DNA of 17,112 bases from an uncultured Lachnospiraceae bacterium (GTDB lineage Bacteria > Bacillota > Clostridia > Lachnospirales > Lachnospiraceae): assembly GCA_905236615.1 (NCBI GenBank), contig CAJORC010000382.1, positions 1-17,112 on the forward strand. The letters run 5' to 3'. Below, one piece after another: positions 6,159 to 14,103 of the stretch (the stretch's first letter is position 1; each line of letters starts with the position of its first letter). Below the pieces are notes generated by a model. It saw only the letters and a list, made by a program, of their open reading frames with translations, did not search any database and was not told the origin of the DNA. The translations under genes and the position numbers were made by a program.

Positions 6159-7703
6159 ATGATCAAAGAAGGTAAGATTTGGATTGCAAATAATGACAAG
6201 GGCGAGAACATTTTTCTCTATCCATCGATGGCAAACAGGCACGGACTTATTGCCGGCGCTACCGGAAGCGGAAAGACCATTACCCTTAAAGTTCTCGCCG
6301 AGTCATTCAGCGATATGGGTGTTCCCGTATTTCTCTCAGATGTAAAAGGCGATCTTGCGGGAATGTGCGAGGTCGGTGAAAACAGTGAGGATATGCAGGA
6401 ACGTATAAAAAGATTCTCGTTGAAAGAGGCAGGTTTCGATTTCCAGAAATATCCCGTAACTTTCTGGGATATATTCGGAAACAAAGGAATACCGCTTCGT
6501 ACCACTGTTTCCGAAATGGGACCTCAGCTCCTCGGGAAAATCCTGAGACTCAATGATCTGCAGAAAGATATTTTGTCGATCGTCTTCAAAATCGCCGATG
6601 ACAATAACCTTCTTCTGATAGATACAAAAGACCTTAAGGCATGCTTGAATTATGTCGGTGAAAACGCTAAGGACTTTGCCGTAGATTATGGCAACATCAG
6701 CAAGGTTTCAATCTCTGCCATAGTCCGCGCAGTCGTTGCACTCGAAACAGAAGGTGCCGATAATTTCTTTTTCGAACCCGCACTGAATATCCGTGACTGG
6801 TTCAGTCTCGACAGCAACGGCAAGGGTATGATCAATATTCTCGACAGCACCACCCTTATAAATAATACTTCACTTTATTCGACCTTTATGCTCTGGATGC
6901 TCTCGGAACTTTTCGAAACTCTTCCTGAAGTCGGCGACAGCGAAAAGCCGAAGATGGTATTTTTCTTTGATGAAGCTCATCTGCTCTTTAAGGATACAAG
7001 CAAACTCCTTATAGAAAAGATTGAGCAGGTTGTCAAACTCATCCGTTCAAAGGGTGTAGGCGTTTACTTTATCACTCAGAGTCCGCGCGACATTCCGGAT
7101 GGCGTTCTCGCCCAGCTTGGAAACAAGATACAGCACGTGCTTCACGCATATACTCCCACTGAGTCCAAAGCTGTTAAAGCCGCTGCCGACTCATTCAGGA
7201 CGAACCCGGAATTTGATACCCGCGAGGCGATCGAATCCCTCGGAACCGGAGAAGCTGTTTGTTCTTTCCTCGATGAAAAAGGCGTTCCCGGAGTATGCGA
7301 AAAGGTGAAGATCCTTCCTCCGAAGAGCAAGATGGGCTCAATAACTGATTCTGTCCGCGACAGTGTAATCAAAAACAGTTTCCTCTACAGCAAGTATGCA
7401 GAGCCTGTAGATCCAGACTCCGCTTACGAATTCCTTATGCGAAAAGGTCTTGAAGCAGAAAACGCTGCTGCAAATACCGCAATTAATAAAGAAGCAGCTA
7501 AAGCCGCTGCAAAGCAGGAAGCTGCAGACAAACGCCGCAAGACCGCTGCCGTTAAGTCAGTCGGAAACTCCGTAGCAGGAACCGTCGGACGCGAAGTAGG
7601 CAAGCAGGTCGGAGGCAGCTTCGGCAAGTTTGGCAAAACCCTCGGCGGTAACGTCGGTGCAAGCATTGGAAGGGGATTACTTTCAACTTTGTTTAAGCTT
7701 TGA
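6159..7703 (+). CDS. DUF853 HerA/FtsK-like ATPase (YjgR type)
   Basis: A 514-residue cytoplasmic P-loop ATPase of the helicase HerA-like DUF853 family (E. coli YjgR), whose cellular role is not established. Walker A is GATGSGKT (33-40), the next strand carries SDVKGDLAG (60-68), Walker B is MVFFFDEAH (266-274), and a sensor-like ITQSPRDIP (305-313) follows. Residues about 433-465 are Ala/Lys/Glu-rich and probably helical. The last 50 residues are Gly/Val-rich with GREVGKQVGG and GASIGRGLL, a tail typical of this family. GGGGAGG lies 5 bases before the ATG. Length is in the usual range (about 500). It stands alone between the decayed region and a strong bidirectional terminator, so it is probably monocistronic. 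Function beyond ATP hydrolysis is unknown. Confidence 0.93.
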   Translation: MIKEGKIWIANNDKGENIFLYPSMANRHGLIAGATGSGKTITLKVLAESFSDMGVPVFLSDVKGDLAGMCEVGENSEDMQERIKRFSLKEAGFDFQKYPVTFWDIFGNKGIPLRTTVSEMGPQLLGKILRLNDLQKDILSIVFKIADDNNLLLIDTKDLKACLNYVGENAKDFAVDYGNISKVSISAIVRAVVALETEGADNFFFEPALNIRDWFSLDSNGKGMINILDSTTLINNTSLYSTFMLWMLSELFETLPEVGDSEKPKMVFFFDEAHLLFKDTSKLLIEKIEQVVKLIRSKGVGVYFITQSPRDIPDGVLAQLGNKIQHVLHAYTPTESKAVKAAADSFRTNPEFDTREAIESLGTGEAVCSFLDEKGVPGVCEKVKILPPKSKMGSITDSVRDSVIKNSFLYSKYAEPVDPDSAYEFLMRKGLEAENAAANTAINKEAAKAAAKQEAADKRRKTAAVKSVGNSVAGTVGREVGKQVGGSFGKFGKTLGGNVGASIGRGLLSTLFKL

Positions 7704-7707
7704 TTTA

Positions 7708-7743
7708 AAAAGAGGACAGAGCCTTTGCACTCTGTCCTCTTTT
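7708..7743. terminator. Bidirectional intrinsic terminator between DUF853 and GH13 genes
   Basis: AAAAGAGGACAGAG (7708-7721) and CTCTGTCCTCTTTT (7730-7743) form a perfect 14-bp stem with an 8-base loop. A-tracts and T-tracts at the two ends let it work on both strands. It lies 4 bases after the ATPase stop and 10 bases beyond the stop of the convergent GH13 gene. Confidence 0.93.
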
Positions 7744-7753
7744 AATATATCCA

Positions 7754-9835
7754 TCATCTCGGTATATGCCTCTGCAGTATGATCGCAGATTTACGTCCCA
7801 TATTTATAGCAAGTCTTCCTCGCCGTACCTCATAGAAGAACGGTTCGGTGGTATAACCGGTATCATAAGTCAGGATTGCCCTCTTAAGCATGCTTTCCCT
7901 TGAAATTCCGGCATCCAGAATTCTTAAGTTTAGTTCCTTATCATAGTCATTATTATTTATGATTATGATACTTTTATAACGGCGTGTAAAACGTGAATAT
8001 GCCAATACACCATCCGGAGTTTCGATCTTTTTAAGGCTGCCGTACCTGAATTCGGGCGTCTCATTTCTAACGCGGATACATGCCCTGTGAAAATCGATCA
8101 GCTCGTTGTCCTCGTCACCCCAGGGATATGTTCTTCTGTTATCCGGATCGGTAAATCCGCAAAGTCCCGCCTCGTCACCATAGTAAATAGTCGGAGCGCC
8201 GAACCATGTCATCTGCAGTAGAACCGCCTCTCTCATGACAGCCTTGTCAATTCCCTCGGAAGCGGCTGCCGCACCAAGCTTGTCAAGTCTACCGACTTTC
8301 CTGTTGGTTCTTGTAAGGAAACGCGAATGGTCATGATTTGAAAGCTCATTCATAGCGCACATGAGAGCACCAATGCTCAGATGCGAAGAATGCTCCCTCA
8401 TAGCACCCCAGAAGCATTCCGTGTTGTTCAGAAGGTCATCACGATATTCATCGCTGTGCTTCTGCATACCCGTAAGGAACCATGACACCGGCTCCATAAA
8501 GGCATCGTAGTTCATTACCGTATCCCATTCATCGCCTTTGAGCCATTCGGACGGATTTCCGTAATGCTCGGCTATGATAACAGCTTCGGGATTTGCAGCT
8601 TTTACAGCCTTCCTGAAATCTTTCCAGAAACGGTGGTTAAACTCGGGTGAAAATCCCAGATCGGCAGCAACGTCAAGACGCCAGCCGTCTGCATTGAACG
8701 GCGGAGATACCCATTTTGCCGCAATCTTCATGATATAACTGTAAAGCTTCTCCGAACCTTCATAATTAAGCTTCGGAAGAGTATCATGTCCCCACCATCC
8801 GTCATAGTGGATATTGTAGGGCCAGTCATCCTTATTAAATCTGAAAAAGGTTCTGTAGGGACTGTCCTCCGAAACAAATGCGCCTTTTTCATATCCTTCC
8901 TGATCTTCGTAGATGCACTCCCGGTCAAGCCATTTATTAAACGAGCCGCAATGATTAAAGACACCGTCAATGATCACGCGAATGCCCATACTGTGGGCTT
9001 TCTCGACAAGCTCCGCGAAAAGTGCGTTACTTGCTTCAAGGTTGCGCTTATCTGTAGTTCTCGCAATATATTTTTCCGACTGCTTATTATCGGTAACGCC
9101 GTTCTCCAGACGCTTTGAACTGTCATAAACGATCTTACCGAAATGCGGATCGATATAATCATAGTCCTGACAGTCGTATTTATGACTTGAAGGAGAAACA
9201 AACAACGGATTGAAATATATAACTTCGATTCCGAGCTCATTCAGATACGGAAGCTTCTGGATAACTCCTGCCAGATCTCCTCCGTAAAATTCGCCTACAT
9301 CCATGGTCTTCAAAGGTCTGTTCCAGTCTTTGACCGCCTCGGAATATCCGTTTATATAAAAATACTCATTGTCCGCTACATCATTGGTCGGATCTCCCTT
9401 ACAAAATCTGTCAGTGAAGATCTGGTACATTACAGCGCCCTTGCTCCAGTCAGGAGTGGATATGGCCGGATCGATAACGAAAGGATGCTTTACGCTGTCC
9501 TTCTTTACAACGCCATTCATATCATAAGCTGCAACTACCCGTCCAACTCTTACTTCAAAATGGTATTTTAATGGCTTGTCACCTATCCAGACCTTTGTTT
9601 CATAATAGGAAAAATCTTCCACACTTTCGGAATATTCCATTTCAGCCCGCCAGTCCTCACTGATAAATGATACACTGTCAATATTTCCGTAAGCTGAACG
9701 AAACCTTATGGTAACCATACTGTTTGGTTCCGGTTCCATCGGTTCCACATAGTTTTCCGTCAGGTCTGAGTACAGAGCCTTATAATCCAGCGCAGGCTTT
9801 GAAGATAAGATATATAAGAGCAGATTTTTTTTCAT
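7754..9835 (-). CDS. Glycoside hydrolase family 13 alpha-glucan hydrolase (neopullulanase/cyclomaltodextrinase type)
   Basis: Probably a cytoplasmic alpha-glucan or maltooligosaccharide hydrolase of 693 residues with no signal peptide. I use the ATG at 9835, not an upstream one at 9871, because it forms an ATGA overlap with the azlD stop. An N-terminal beta-sandwich-like region (about 1-125) precedes the GH13 barrel, which begins GAVMYQIFTDRF. All four conserved regions are present: DGVFNH (about 290-295), GWRLDVA with nucleophile Asp388, IIAEHYG with acid Glu423, and NHD with Asp502. A spacer of about 35 residues after DPHFG (KIVYDSSKRLENGVTD...) separates the early barrel from region I, as in some pullulanase-like subfamilies. 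A small C-terminal beta domain follows. Exact specificity cannot be read from sequence. It is the last gene of greA-azlC-azlD-GH13. Confidence 0.9.
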   Translation of the reverse strand: MKKNLLLYILSSKPALDYKALYSDLTENYVEPMEPEPNSMVTIRFRSAYGNIDSVSFISEDWRAEMEYSESVEDFSYYETKVWIGDKPLKYHFEVRVGRVVAAYDMNGVVKKDSVKHPFVIDPAISTPDWSKGAVMYQIFTDRFCKGDPTNDVADNEYFYINGYSEAVKDWNRPLKTMDVGEFYGGDLAGVIQKLPYLNELGIEVIYFNPLFVSPSSHKYDCQDYDYIDPHFGKIVYDSSKRLENGVTDNKQSEKYIARTTDKRNLEASNALFAELVEKAHSMGIRVIIDGVFNHCGSFNKWLDRECIYEDQEGYEKGAFVSEDSPYRTFFRFNKDDWPYNIHYDGWWGHDTLPKLNYEGSEKLYSYIMKIAAKWVSPPFNADGWRLDVAADLGFSPEFNHRFWKDFRKAVKAANPEAVIIAEHYGNPSEWLKGDEWDTVMNYDAFMEPVSWFLTGMQKHSDEYRDDLLNNTECFWGAMREHSSHLSIGALMCAMNELSNHDHSRFLTRTNRKVGRLDKLGAAAASEGIDKAVMREAVLLQMTWFGAPTIYYGDEAGLCGFTDPDNRRTYPWGDEDNELIDFHRACIRVRNETPEFRYGSLKKIETPDGVLAYSRFTRRYKSIIIINNNDYDKELNLRILDAGISRESMLKRAILTYDTGYTTEPFFYEVRRGRLAINMGRKSAIILQRHIPR

Positions 9836-10137
9836 ATAGGTAATGACTCCACGATAAAGACTGCAAGACAAGCCCCCAGTGCAACAATGAGAAGCCCCCG
9901 CCTGTTAACGGCAAGAATAAGTGCTACAACCAAACCCGCAACTGCTGAGCGGATATTTGAAGTTGCCGAAAGGATTGCCGGAAAAGTCATCGCTGAAAGT
10001 GTTGCATAAGGAACAAAATAAAGAAACCGCCGTACACGCTTCGATTTTATCTCTCCTCTGATAAGCGTAAGGGGAAGTGCACGGATCGCAAAGGTCACGA
10101 GAGCCATGACTATTATATACAGATATACGTTATACAT
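9832..10137 (-). CDS. azlD: AzlD-family branched-chain amino acid export subunit
   Basis: Small integral membrane protein of 101 residues that pairs with AzlC to form an exporter for branched-chain amino acids or analogues (BrnFE type). It has four hydrophobic segments and the family motif IRALPLTLIRG near the N-terminus, followed by RFLYFVPYATLSAMTFPAIL. I place the start at the ATG at 10137 (MYNVYLY) instead of 10167, because GAGGGGG lies about 6 bases upstream and the product then has the usual length. It overlaps the azlC stop by 8 bases, and its own stop overlaps the GH13 start as ATGA, so three consecutive genes look translationally coupled. Confidence 0.92.
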   Translation of the reverse strand: MYNVYLYIIVMALVTFAIRALPLTLIRGEIKSKRVRRFLYFVPYATLSAMTFPAILSATSNIRSAVAGLVVALILAVNRRGLLIVALGACLAVFIVESLPI

Positions 10138-10846
10138 TCTTTTCCCCCTCGTCATCAGGAACGACAAAAGCGGCTACACCGGCTACAACTACAGTTACTA
10201 TTATAATTCTGAATCCGGATGATACCAGATTTAATATCGGCATATATTCGAAAATACTTGATAGTATAACGGCAGATAATGATACCGCAAGCACACTTTT
10301 TTCTTCCACTGCTACGGGAACCACTATCGCTATGAACATACCGTAAAGTGCTACGCCAAGCGCACTGATGAGTCTTTGCGGAAGTATCTCTCCCGAAAAG
10401 GCACCCAGAAATGTTCCCATTGTCCATCCGAATACCGAAACCAGTACGCATCCATAGGAGTAATACGGCGATAAATATCCGGCGCGTCCCACACTGACCG
10501 CGAATATCTCGTCTGTCATTCCGAATCCGATCGCAAGTCTGGGGAAGATTCCCACAGAATCTTTTAACTTCTGTGAGATCGCGGTACTCATCAGCATGTA
10601 TCTGAGGTTTATTATAAACTGTGTCGCCGCCATTTCAACAAGGGTTCCCCCGGCTGTTATCACGCCGAGTCCGGCAAACTGTCCCGCCGAGGTCACATTT
10701 ATCAGCGAAAGTATTGTTGCCTGAAACGTTGTAAGTCCGGACTGTACTGCCTGTATCCCGAATGCAAAGGAGACTGCTAAATAACCTAAGCATATCGGCA
10801 TACCGTCCTTTATCCCCCGTCTGAAATTTTGACTGTTCGACTCCAA
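10130..10846 (-). CDS. azlC: AzlC-family branched-chain amino acid export permease
   Basis: Larger subunit of the AzlCD exporter, an integral membrane protein of about 238 residues with several hydrophobic segments. Family features include FRRGIKDGMPICLGYLAVSF at the N-terminus, SAGQFAGLGVI, NLRYMLMS and GFGMTDEIFAVS. No ATG start is available: an in-frame stop lies a few codons upstream and the candidates are TTG codons at 10855 and 10846. GGAGG sits only one base from the first but 10 bases from the second, so I prefer 10846; the start remains uncertain by three codons. It follows greA by about 30-40 bases without a terminator, which suggests co-transcription. The natural substrate is inferred from the family. 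Confidence 0.92.
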   Translation of the reverse strand: MESNSQNFRRGIKDGMPICLGYLAVSFAFGIQAVQSGLTTFQATILSLINVTSAGQFAGLGVITAGGTLVEMAATQFIINLRYMLMSTAISQKLKDSVGIFPRLAIGFGMTDEIFAVSVGRAGYLSPYYSYGCVLVSVFGWTMGTFLGAFSGEILPQRLISALGVALYGMFIAIVVPVAVEEKSVLAVSLSAVILSSIFEYMPILNLVSSGFRIIIVTVVVAGVAAFVVPDDEGEKNV

Positions 10847-10884
10847 TTTACTCAAACCTCCGTATTGTTTTCAATTAATCTTTA

Positions 10885-11397
10885 TCAGAAAGACTTTATA
10901 CTGTCCGACGAATCATCATTCGACTTATCTATCGAAACGATCTTAACCTCGTACGAAACTTCATCACTCACCTTTACCTTACAGACATCTCCTGTCTTTT
11001 TTCCCATAAGGGCACGACCAAGGGGTGATTCGTTACTTATATAGTTTTTAAGGGAATTTCCACGGATACTTGTGACCATCTTGTACTTTTCTCTTGATCC
11101 GTCGTCCAAAAATTCGATCTCAACGAAGTTATTCATTCCAACTTCGTCTTCTTTTGACTTGTCAGATATGATATTGGCAGTCTTAAGCATCCTCTCCAGA
11201 TAGGCTATACGGCCCTCATTCTGGTTCTTTGCTCTTTTTGCCGCATAATATTCGAAATTTTCAGAAAGATCTCCCTGTGCCCTTGCCTCTTTTACTTCTT
11301 CTATGAGCTTTGGCCGCTGGTTGAGCTTCCTGTCTTCTATTTCCGCCTCTATTTTACGCACATCGCTCTCTGTGAGCTGTGCTCTTCCGTTCTGCAT
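10885..11397 (-). CDS. greA: Transcription elongation factor GreA
   Basis: GreA enters the secondary channel of RNA polymerase and stimulates cleavage of backtracked RNA. The product is 170 residues, slightly longer than the usual 158 because of a Ser/Asp-rich C-terminal tail. The N-terminal coiled coil carries the tip motif GDLSENFEYYAAK with the catalytic acidic residues. The C-terminal FKBP-like domain contains SPLGRALMGKKTGDVCKVKV. In-frame ATGs also exist at 11421 and 11409. I choose 11397 because GGAGGG lies 4-5 bases upstream and the product then aligns with the usual GreA N-terminus, although GGAGAG before 11409 also looks usable. The gene has its own promoter and a terminator-like hairpin in its leader. 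It is followed closely by azlC. Confidence 0.93.
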   Translation of the reverse strand: MQNGRAQLTESDVRKIEAEIEDRKLNQRPKLIEEVKEARAQGDLSENFEYYAAKRAKNQNEGRIAYLERMLKTANIISDKSKEDEVGMNNFVEIEFLDDGSREKYKMVTSIRGNSLKNYISNESPLGRALMGKKTGDVCKVKVSDEVSYEVKIVSIDKSNDDSSDSIKSF

Positions 11398-11427
11398 TCT
11401 TCCCTCCATTAAACTCTCCATATAGTG

Positions 11428-11456
11428 AAAAACAGCCAGCTACGATGCTGACTGTT
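11428..11456 (-). terminator. Terminator-like hairpin in the greA leader
   Basis: On the minus strand AACAGTCAGC (11447-11456), loop ATCGTA, then GCTGGCTGTT (11431-11440) form a 10-bp stem (one G-T pair) running into TTTTT. It lies about 30 bases before the greA start and downstream of the only good promoter in the gap. It may therefore act on greA transcripts as an attenuator, and would also stop read-through from ftsH. A second small perfect hairpin, TATAGTT/AACTATA (11487-11504), lies upstream in the same leader. Confidence 0.7.
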
Positions 11457-11526
11457 CTTCGGAGAAGGTATTTCTTTCTTATGGGGTATAGTTGTTAAAC
11501 TATATCATGTATTGGGGGGTACGCAT

Positions 11527-11554
11527 ATAATATACCACTCCGGATATTTTTCAA
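11527..11554 (-). promoter_or_regulatory. Predicted sigma-A promoter of greA
   Basis: On the minus strand TTGAAA (11549-11554) is followed after 16 bases by TATTAT (11527-11532). An overlapping alternative is TTGTTG-17-TATATT. The predicted start near 11520 gives a leader of about 120 bases that includes the terminator-like hairpin. The promoter lies in the gap between the ftsH stop and greA. Confidence 0.6.
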
Positions 11555-11621
11555 CAAGACTTATACTCCACAAAGTTTACAAAAATCATCTCTATGTTTT
11601 GTGCATAATTCACAAATACAT

Positions 11622-13514
11622 TTAAGTCGCAACCGGGTCAGGACTGATCTTAGAAAGCTTTACAGTCTCAGAAGAAGCGGATTTAGAGCCGTTTTCCTCA
11701 TCAAAGAGAGCCTCAAATTCATCTCTAGTAAGCTTCTCTTTGACCAGAAGCTCTTCCGCACACTTGATGAGAACGCTTCTGTGCTCGCTGATTATCCTGC
11801 GGGCTTCTCTATAACAGCTGTCAAGGATGTCCTTTATCTCCTGATCGATCTCGCCTTCTGTCTTATCCGAATAAAGTCTCGAATGTCCCAGATCACGTCC
11901 TATAAAGACCTCGTCCTCATCATTATCGTAGCTTACAACACCTATTTTTTCGCTCATTCCGTAACGCGTTACCATATTGCGGGCTTCTTTGGTCGCCTGC
12001 TTCAGATCCTGGGAAGCGCCTGTCGTAATGTCATCGCAGAAAAGCTCTTCCGCAACACGTCCGCCAAGATCAACGGTTATCTCGCTGATCATTTTTCCTC
12101 TGGTAACAAATTCATCATTCTTGTCCGGAAGCGGCATCGTATATCCCGCTGCACCAATTCCCGTAGGAATGATAGAAATTGTATAGACCGGTCCGACTTC
12201 TGGAAGAAGGTGGAAGAGAATTGCATGTCCTGCCTCATGGTAAGCAGTTATTCTCTTATCTCTCTCGCTGACTACTTTACTCTTCTTCTCTGCACCGATA
12301 CCAACCTTTATAAAGGCTCTTCTGATATCATCCTGTACGATGAACTTTTTATTTGCCTTGGCAGCATTGATCGCAGCCTCGTTCAAAAGGTTTTCGAGGT
12401 CAGCACCCGTAAATCCCATTGTTGTCTGCGCAATCTGCTTTAAATCAACATCATCACCAAGGGGCTTGTTCGTAGCGTGAACATGAAGTATCTCTTCACG
12501 TCCCTTTACATCGGGTCTGCCTACGCCTATCTTTCTGTCGAAACGTCCCGGACGCATGATAGCGGGATCAAGGATATCCACACGGTTCGTCGCAGCCATG
12601 ACTATGATACCCTCATTAACTCCGAATCCGTCCATCTCAACAAGGAGCTGGTTAAGTGTCTGCTCACGTTCATCATGGCTTCCGCCAAGACCTGCACCTC
12701 TCCGTCTTGCAACGGCATCTATCTCATCGATAAATACTATACATGGTGCATTTTTCTTTGCTTCGCTGAAAAGGTCTCTTACTCTCGAAGCACCGACACC
12801 GACAAACATCTCAACAAAATCCGAACCCGAGATGGAGAAGAAAGGAACGCCTGCTTCACCTGCGATTGCCTTTGCAAGCAGGGTTTTACCTGTTCCGGGA
12901 GGTCCCACAAGGATAACGCCCTTAGGGATTCTCGCACCGACCTGTGTATATTTCTTCGGCTCTTTAAGGAAATCAACGATCTCCTCCAAGTCTTCTTTTT
13001 CCTCTTCAAGACCGGCAACATCTTTAAATGTTACCTTCGTATCTCCTGCCATTGTCTTGGTCGCACGGCTCTTACCGAAGTTCATCATCTTACCGCCGCC
13101 GGTAGTTCCGGCAGCCTGTGAATTCATAAGCGCCATCACTATAAAGATAACTGCAATTCCCAAAACGATCGGAACCGCATAAGAGAATACCTTATTATCC
13201 CTTGAAACATCCTGCTGTGTGTAGGACGGGAAGGCTGTCTTCAGTTCCTGCTCTATTTCCGTTATATCAGAAACATGCAGGGTTCTGCTCGACCCGTCTT
13301 CCTTAAAGGTAACTATCACCGAACCCGTTGGTGTTTCAGCATTAGGCTGTAACTCAATAGTGTCGATCCTGTCTGCCTTCAGGTCACTCTCAAACTGCGT
13401 GTAGTTGTAAGTATCCCTTACCTGCCATCTGCTGCTCATGGTGAAAACAAGCAGAACAACGGCAACAATAGCCAGAAAATAAACAATTAAGTTTCTGCTC
13501 CCATTATTACTCAA
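11622..13514 (-). CDS. ftsH: ATP-dependent zinc metalloprotease FtsH
   Basis: Membrane-bound AAA+ protease that degrades misfolded membrane proteins and short-lived regulators; it works as a hexamer on the cytoplasmic face. The 630-residue protein has an N-terminal membrane segment (about 9-26), an extracytoplasmic domain, and a second membrane segment (about 110-130). The AAA module has Walker A GPPGTGKT (204-211), Walker B IVFIDEID and the second region of homology ([21 protein letters not shown]). The peptidase has HEAGH (426-430) with a third zinc ligand at about Asp503. It starts at a TTG codon preceded by AAGGAGGGG. The tail is Ser-rich. It is the last gene of divIC-tilS-hpt-ftsH, an arrangement common in Firmicutes. 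No clear terminator of its own lies before the greA promoter. Confidence 0.97.
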   Translation of the reverse strand: MSNNGSRNLIVYFLAIVAVVLLVFTMSSRWQVRDTYNYTQFESDLKADRIDTIELQPNAETPTGSVIVTFKEDGSSRTLHVSDITEIEQELKTAFPSYTQQDVSRDNKVFSYAVPIVLGIAVIFIVMALMNSQAAGTTGGGKMMNFGKSRATKTMAGDTKVTFKDVAGLEEEKEDLEEIVDFLKEPKKYTQVGARIPKGVILVGPPGTGKTLLAKAIAGEAGVPFFSISGSDFVEMFVGVGASRVRDLFSEAKKNAPCIVFIDEIDAVARRRGAGLGGSHDEREQTLNQLLVEMDGFGVNEGIIVMAATNRVDILDPAIMRPGRFDRKIGVGRPDVKGREEILHVHATNKPLGDDVDLKQIAQTTMGFTGADLENLLNEAAINAAKANKKFIVQDDIRRAFIKVGIGAEKKSKVVSERDKRITAYHEAGHAILFHLLPEVGPVYTISIIPTGIGAAGYTMPLPDKNDEFVTRGKMISEITVDLGGRVAEELFCDDITTGASQDLKQATKEARNMVTRYGMSEKIGVVSYDNDEDEVFIGRDLGHSRLYSDKTEGEIDQEIKDILDSCYREARRIISEHRSVLIKCAEELLVKEKLTRDEFEALFDEENGSKSASSETVKLSKISPDPVAT

Positions 13515-13566
13515 TGTTCCCCTCCTTCTTAACTTTACAAGTCTCTGTTACTCTCCAAATATCGAA

Positions 13567-14097
13567 TTATTGTGCATCCGGTGTAACTTCTGCGATATAC
13601 GGAAGATTTCTGTACTTCTGTGCATAATCCAGACCGTATCCCACGATAAATTTGTCCGGAATAGTAAATCCTTTGTAATCAATCTTTACATCAACTACCC
13701 TGCGATCGGGTTTATCAAGAAGTGAACAGAGCTTAAGGCTTGCCGGGCCTCTGCCTGAAAGCACTTCCAGAAGATAATGCATTGACCTTCCGCTGTCAAT
13801 GATATCCTCGCATACAAGCACGTTCTTTCCTCTTATCGGCTCATCCAGATCCTGTAAGATTTTTACGACACCGCTTGACTCTGTTTCGTTTCCGTAACTT
13901 GAAACCTGCATGAATTCAAATTTTACGGGAACGGTTATCCTCTTTGCGAGTTCACATGTGAACATCGAAGCTCCTTTAAGAATACATACAAGAGTAACTT
14001 CCTGTCCATCGAAATCTTTGCTTATTATCGCTCCGAGTTCCCTGATCTTCTCCGTGATCACTTCTTCACTGAATAAAACTTCAAGCTTATCTGCCAT
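13567..14097 (-). CDS. hpt: Hypoxanthine phosphoribosyltransferase
   Basis: Purine salvage enzyme converting hypoxanthine (and usually guanine) plus PRPP to IMP or GMP in the cytoplasm. The 176-residue product is of normal length. It has the LKGA pyrophosphate loop (40-43), the PRPP-binding motif VLVCEDIIDSGRSM (93-106), and the C-terminal IPDKFIVGYGLDYAQKYRNL signature (147-166). It lies 6 bases after tilS. A possible ribosome binding site, AAGGAG, is inside the end of tilS about 13 bases from the ATG, so coupling to tilS translation is likely. The tilS-hpt-ftsH order is conserved in Bacillus and Clostridia. Confidence 0.96.
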   Translation of the reverse strand: MADKLEVLFSEEVITEKIRELGAIISKDFDGQEVTLVCILKGASMFTCELAKRITVPVKFEFMQVSSYGNETESSGVVKILQDLDEPIRGKNVLVCEDIIDSGRSMHYLLEVLSGRGPASLKLCSLLDKPDRRVVDVKIDYKGFTIPDKFIVGYGLDYAQKYRNLPYIAEVTPDAQ

Positions 14098-14103
14098 GGT
14101 ACT

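Noticed and set aside
8786..9118. Plus-strand open frame of 110 codons inside the GH13 gene
   Set aside because: It is antisense to the conserved GH13 barrel and has no start signal or recognisable domain.
12477..13182. Long plus-strand open frames (214 and 208 codons) opposite ftsH
   Set aside because: They lie fully antisense to a highly conserved ftsH, lack ribosome binding sites and resemble no protein family; they are shadows of its codon pattern.
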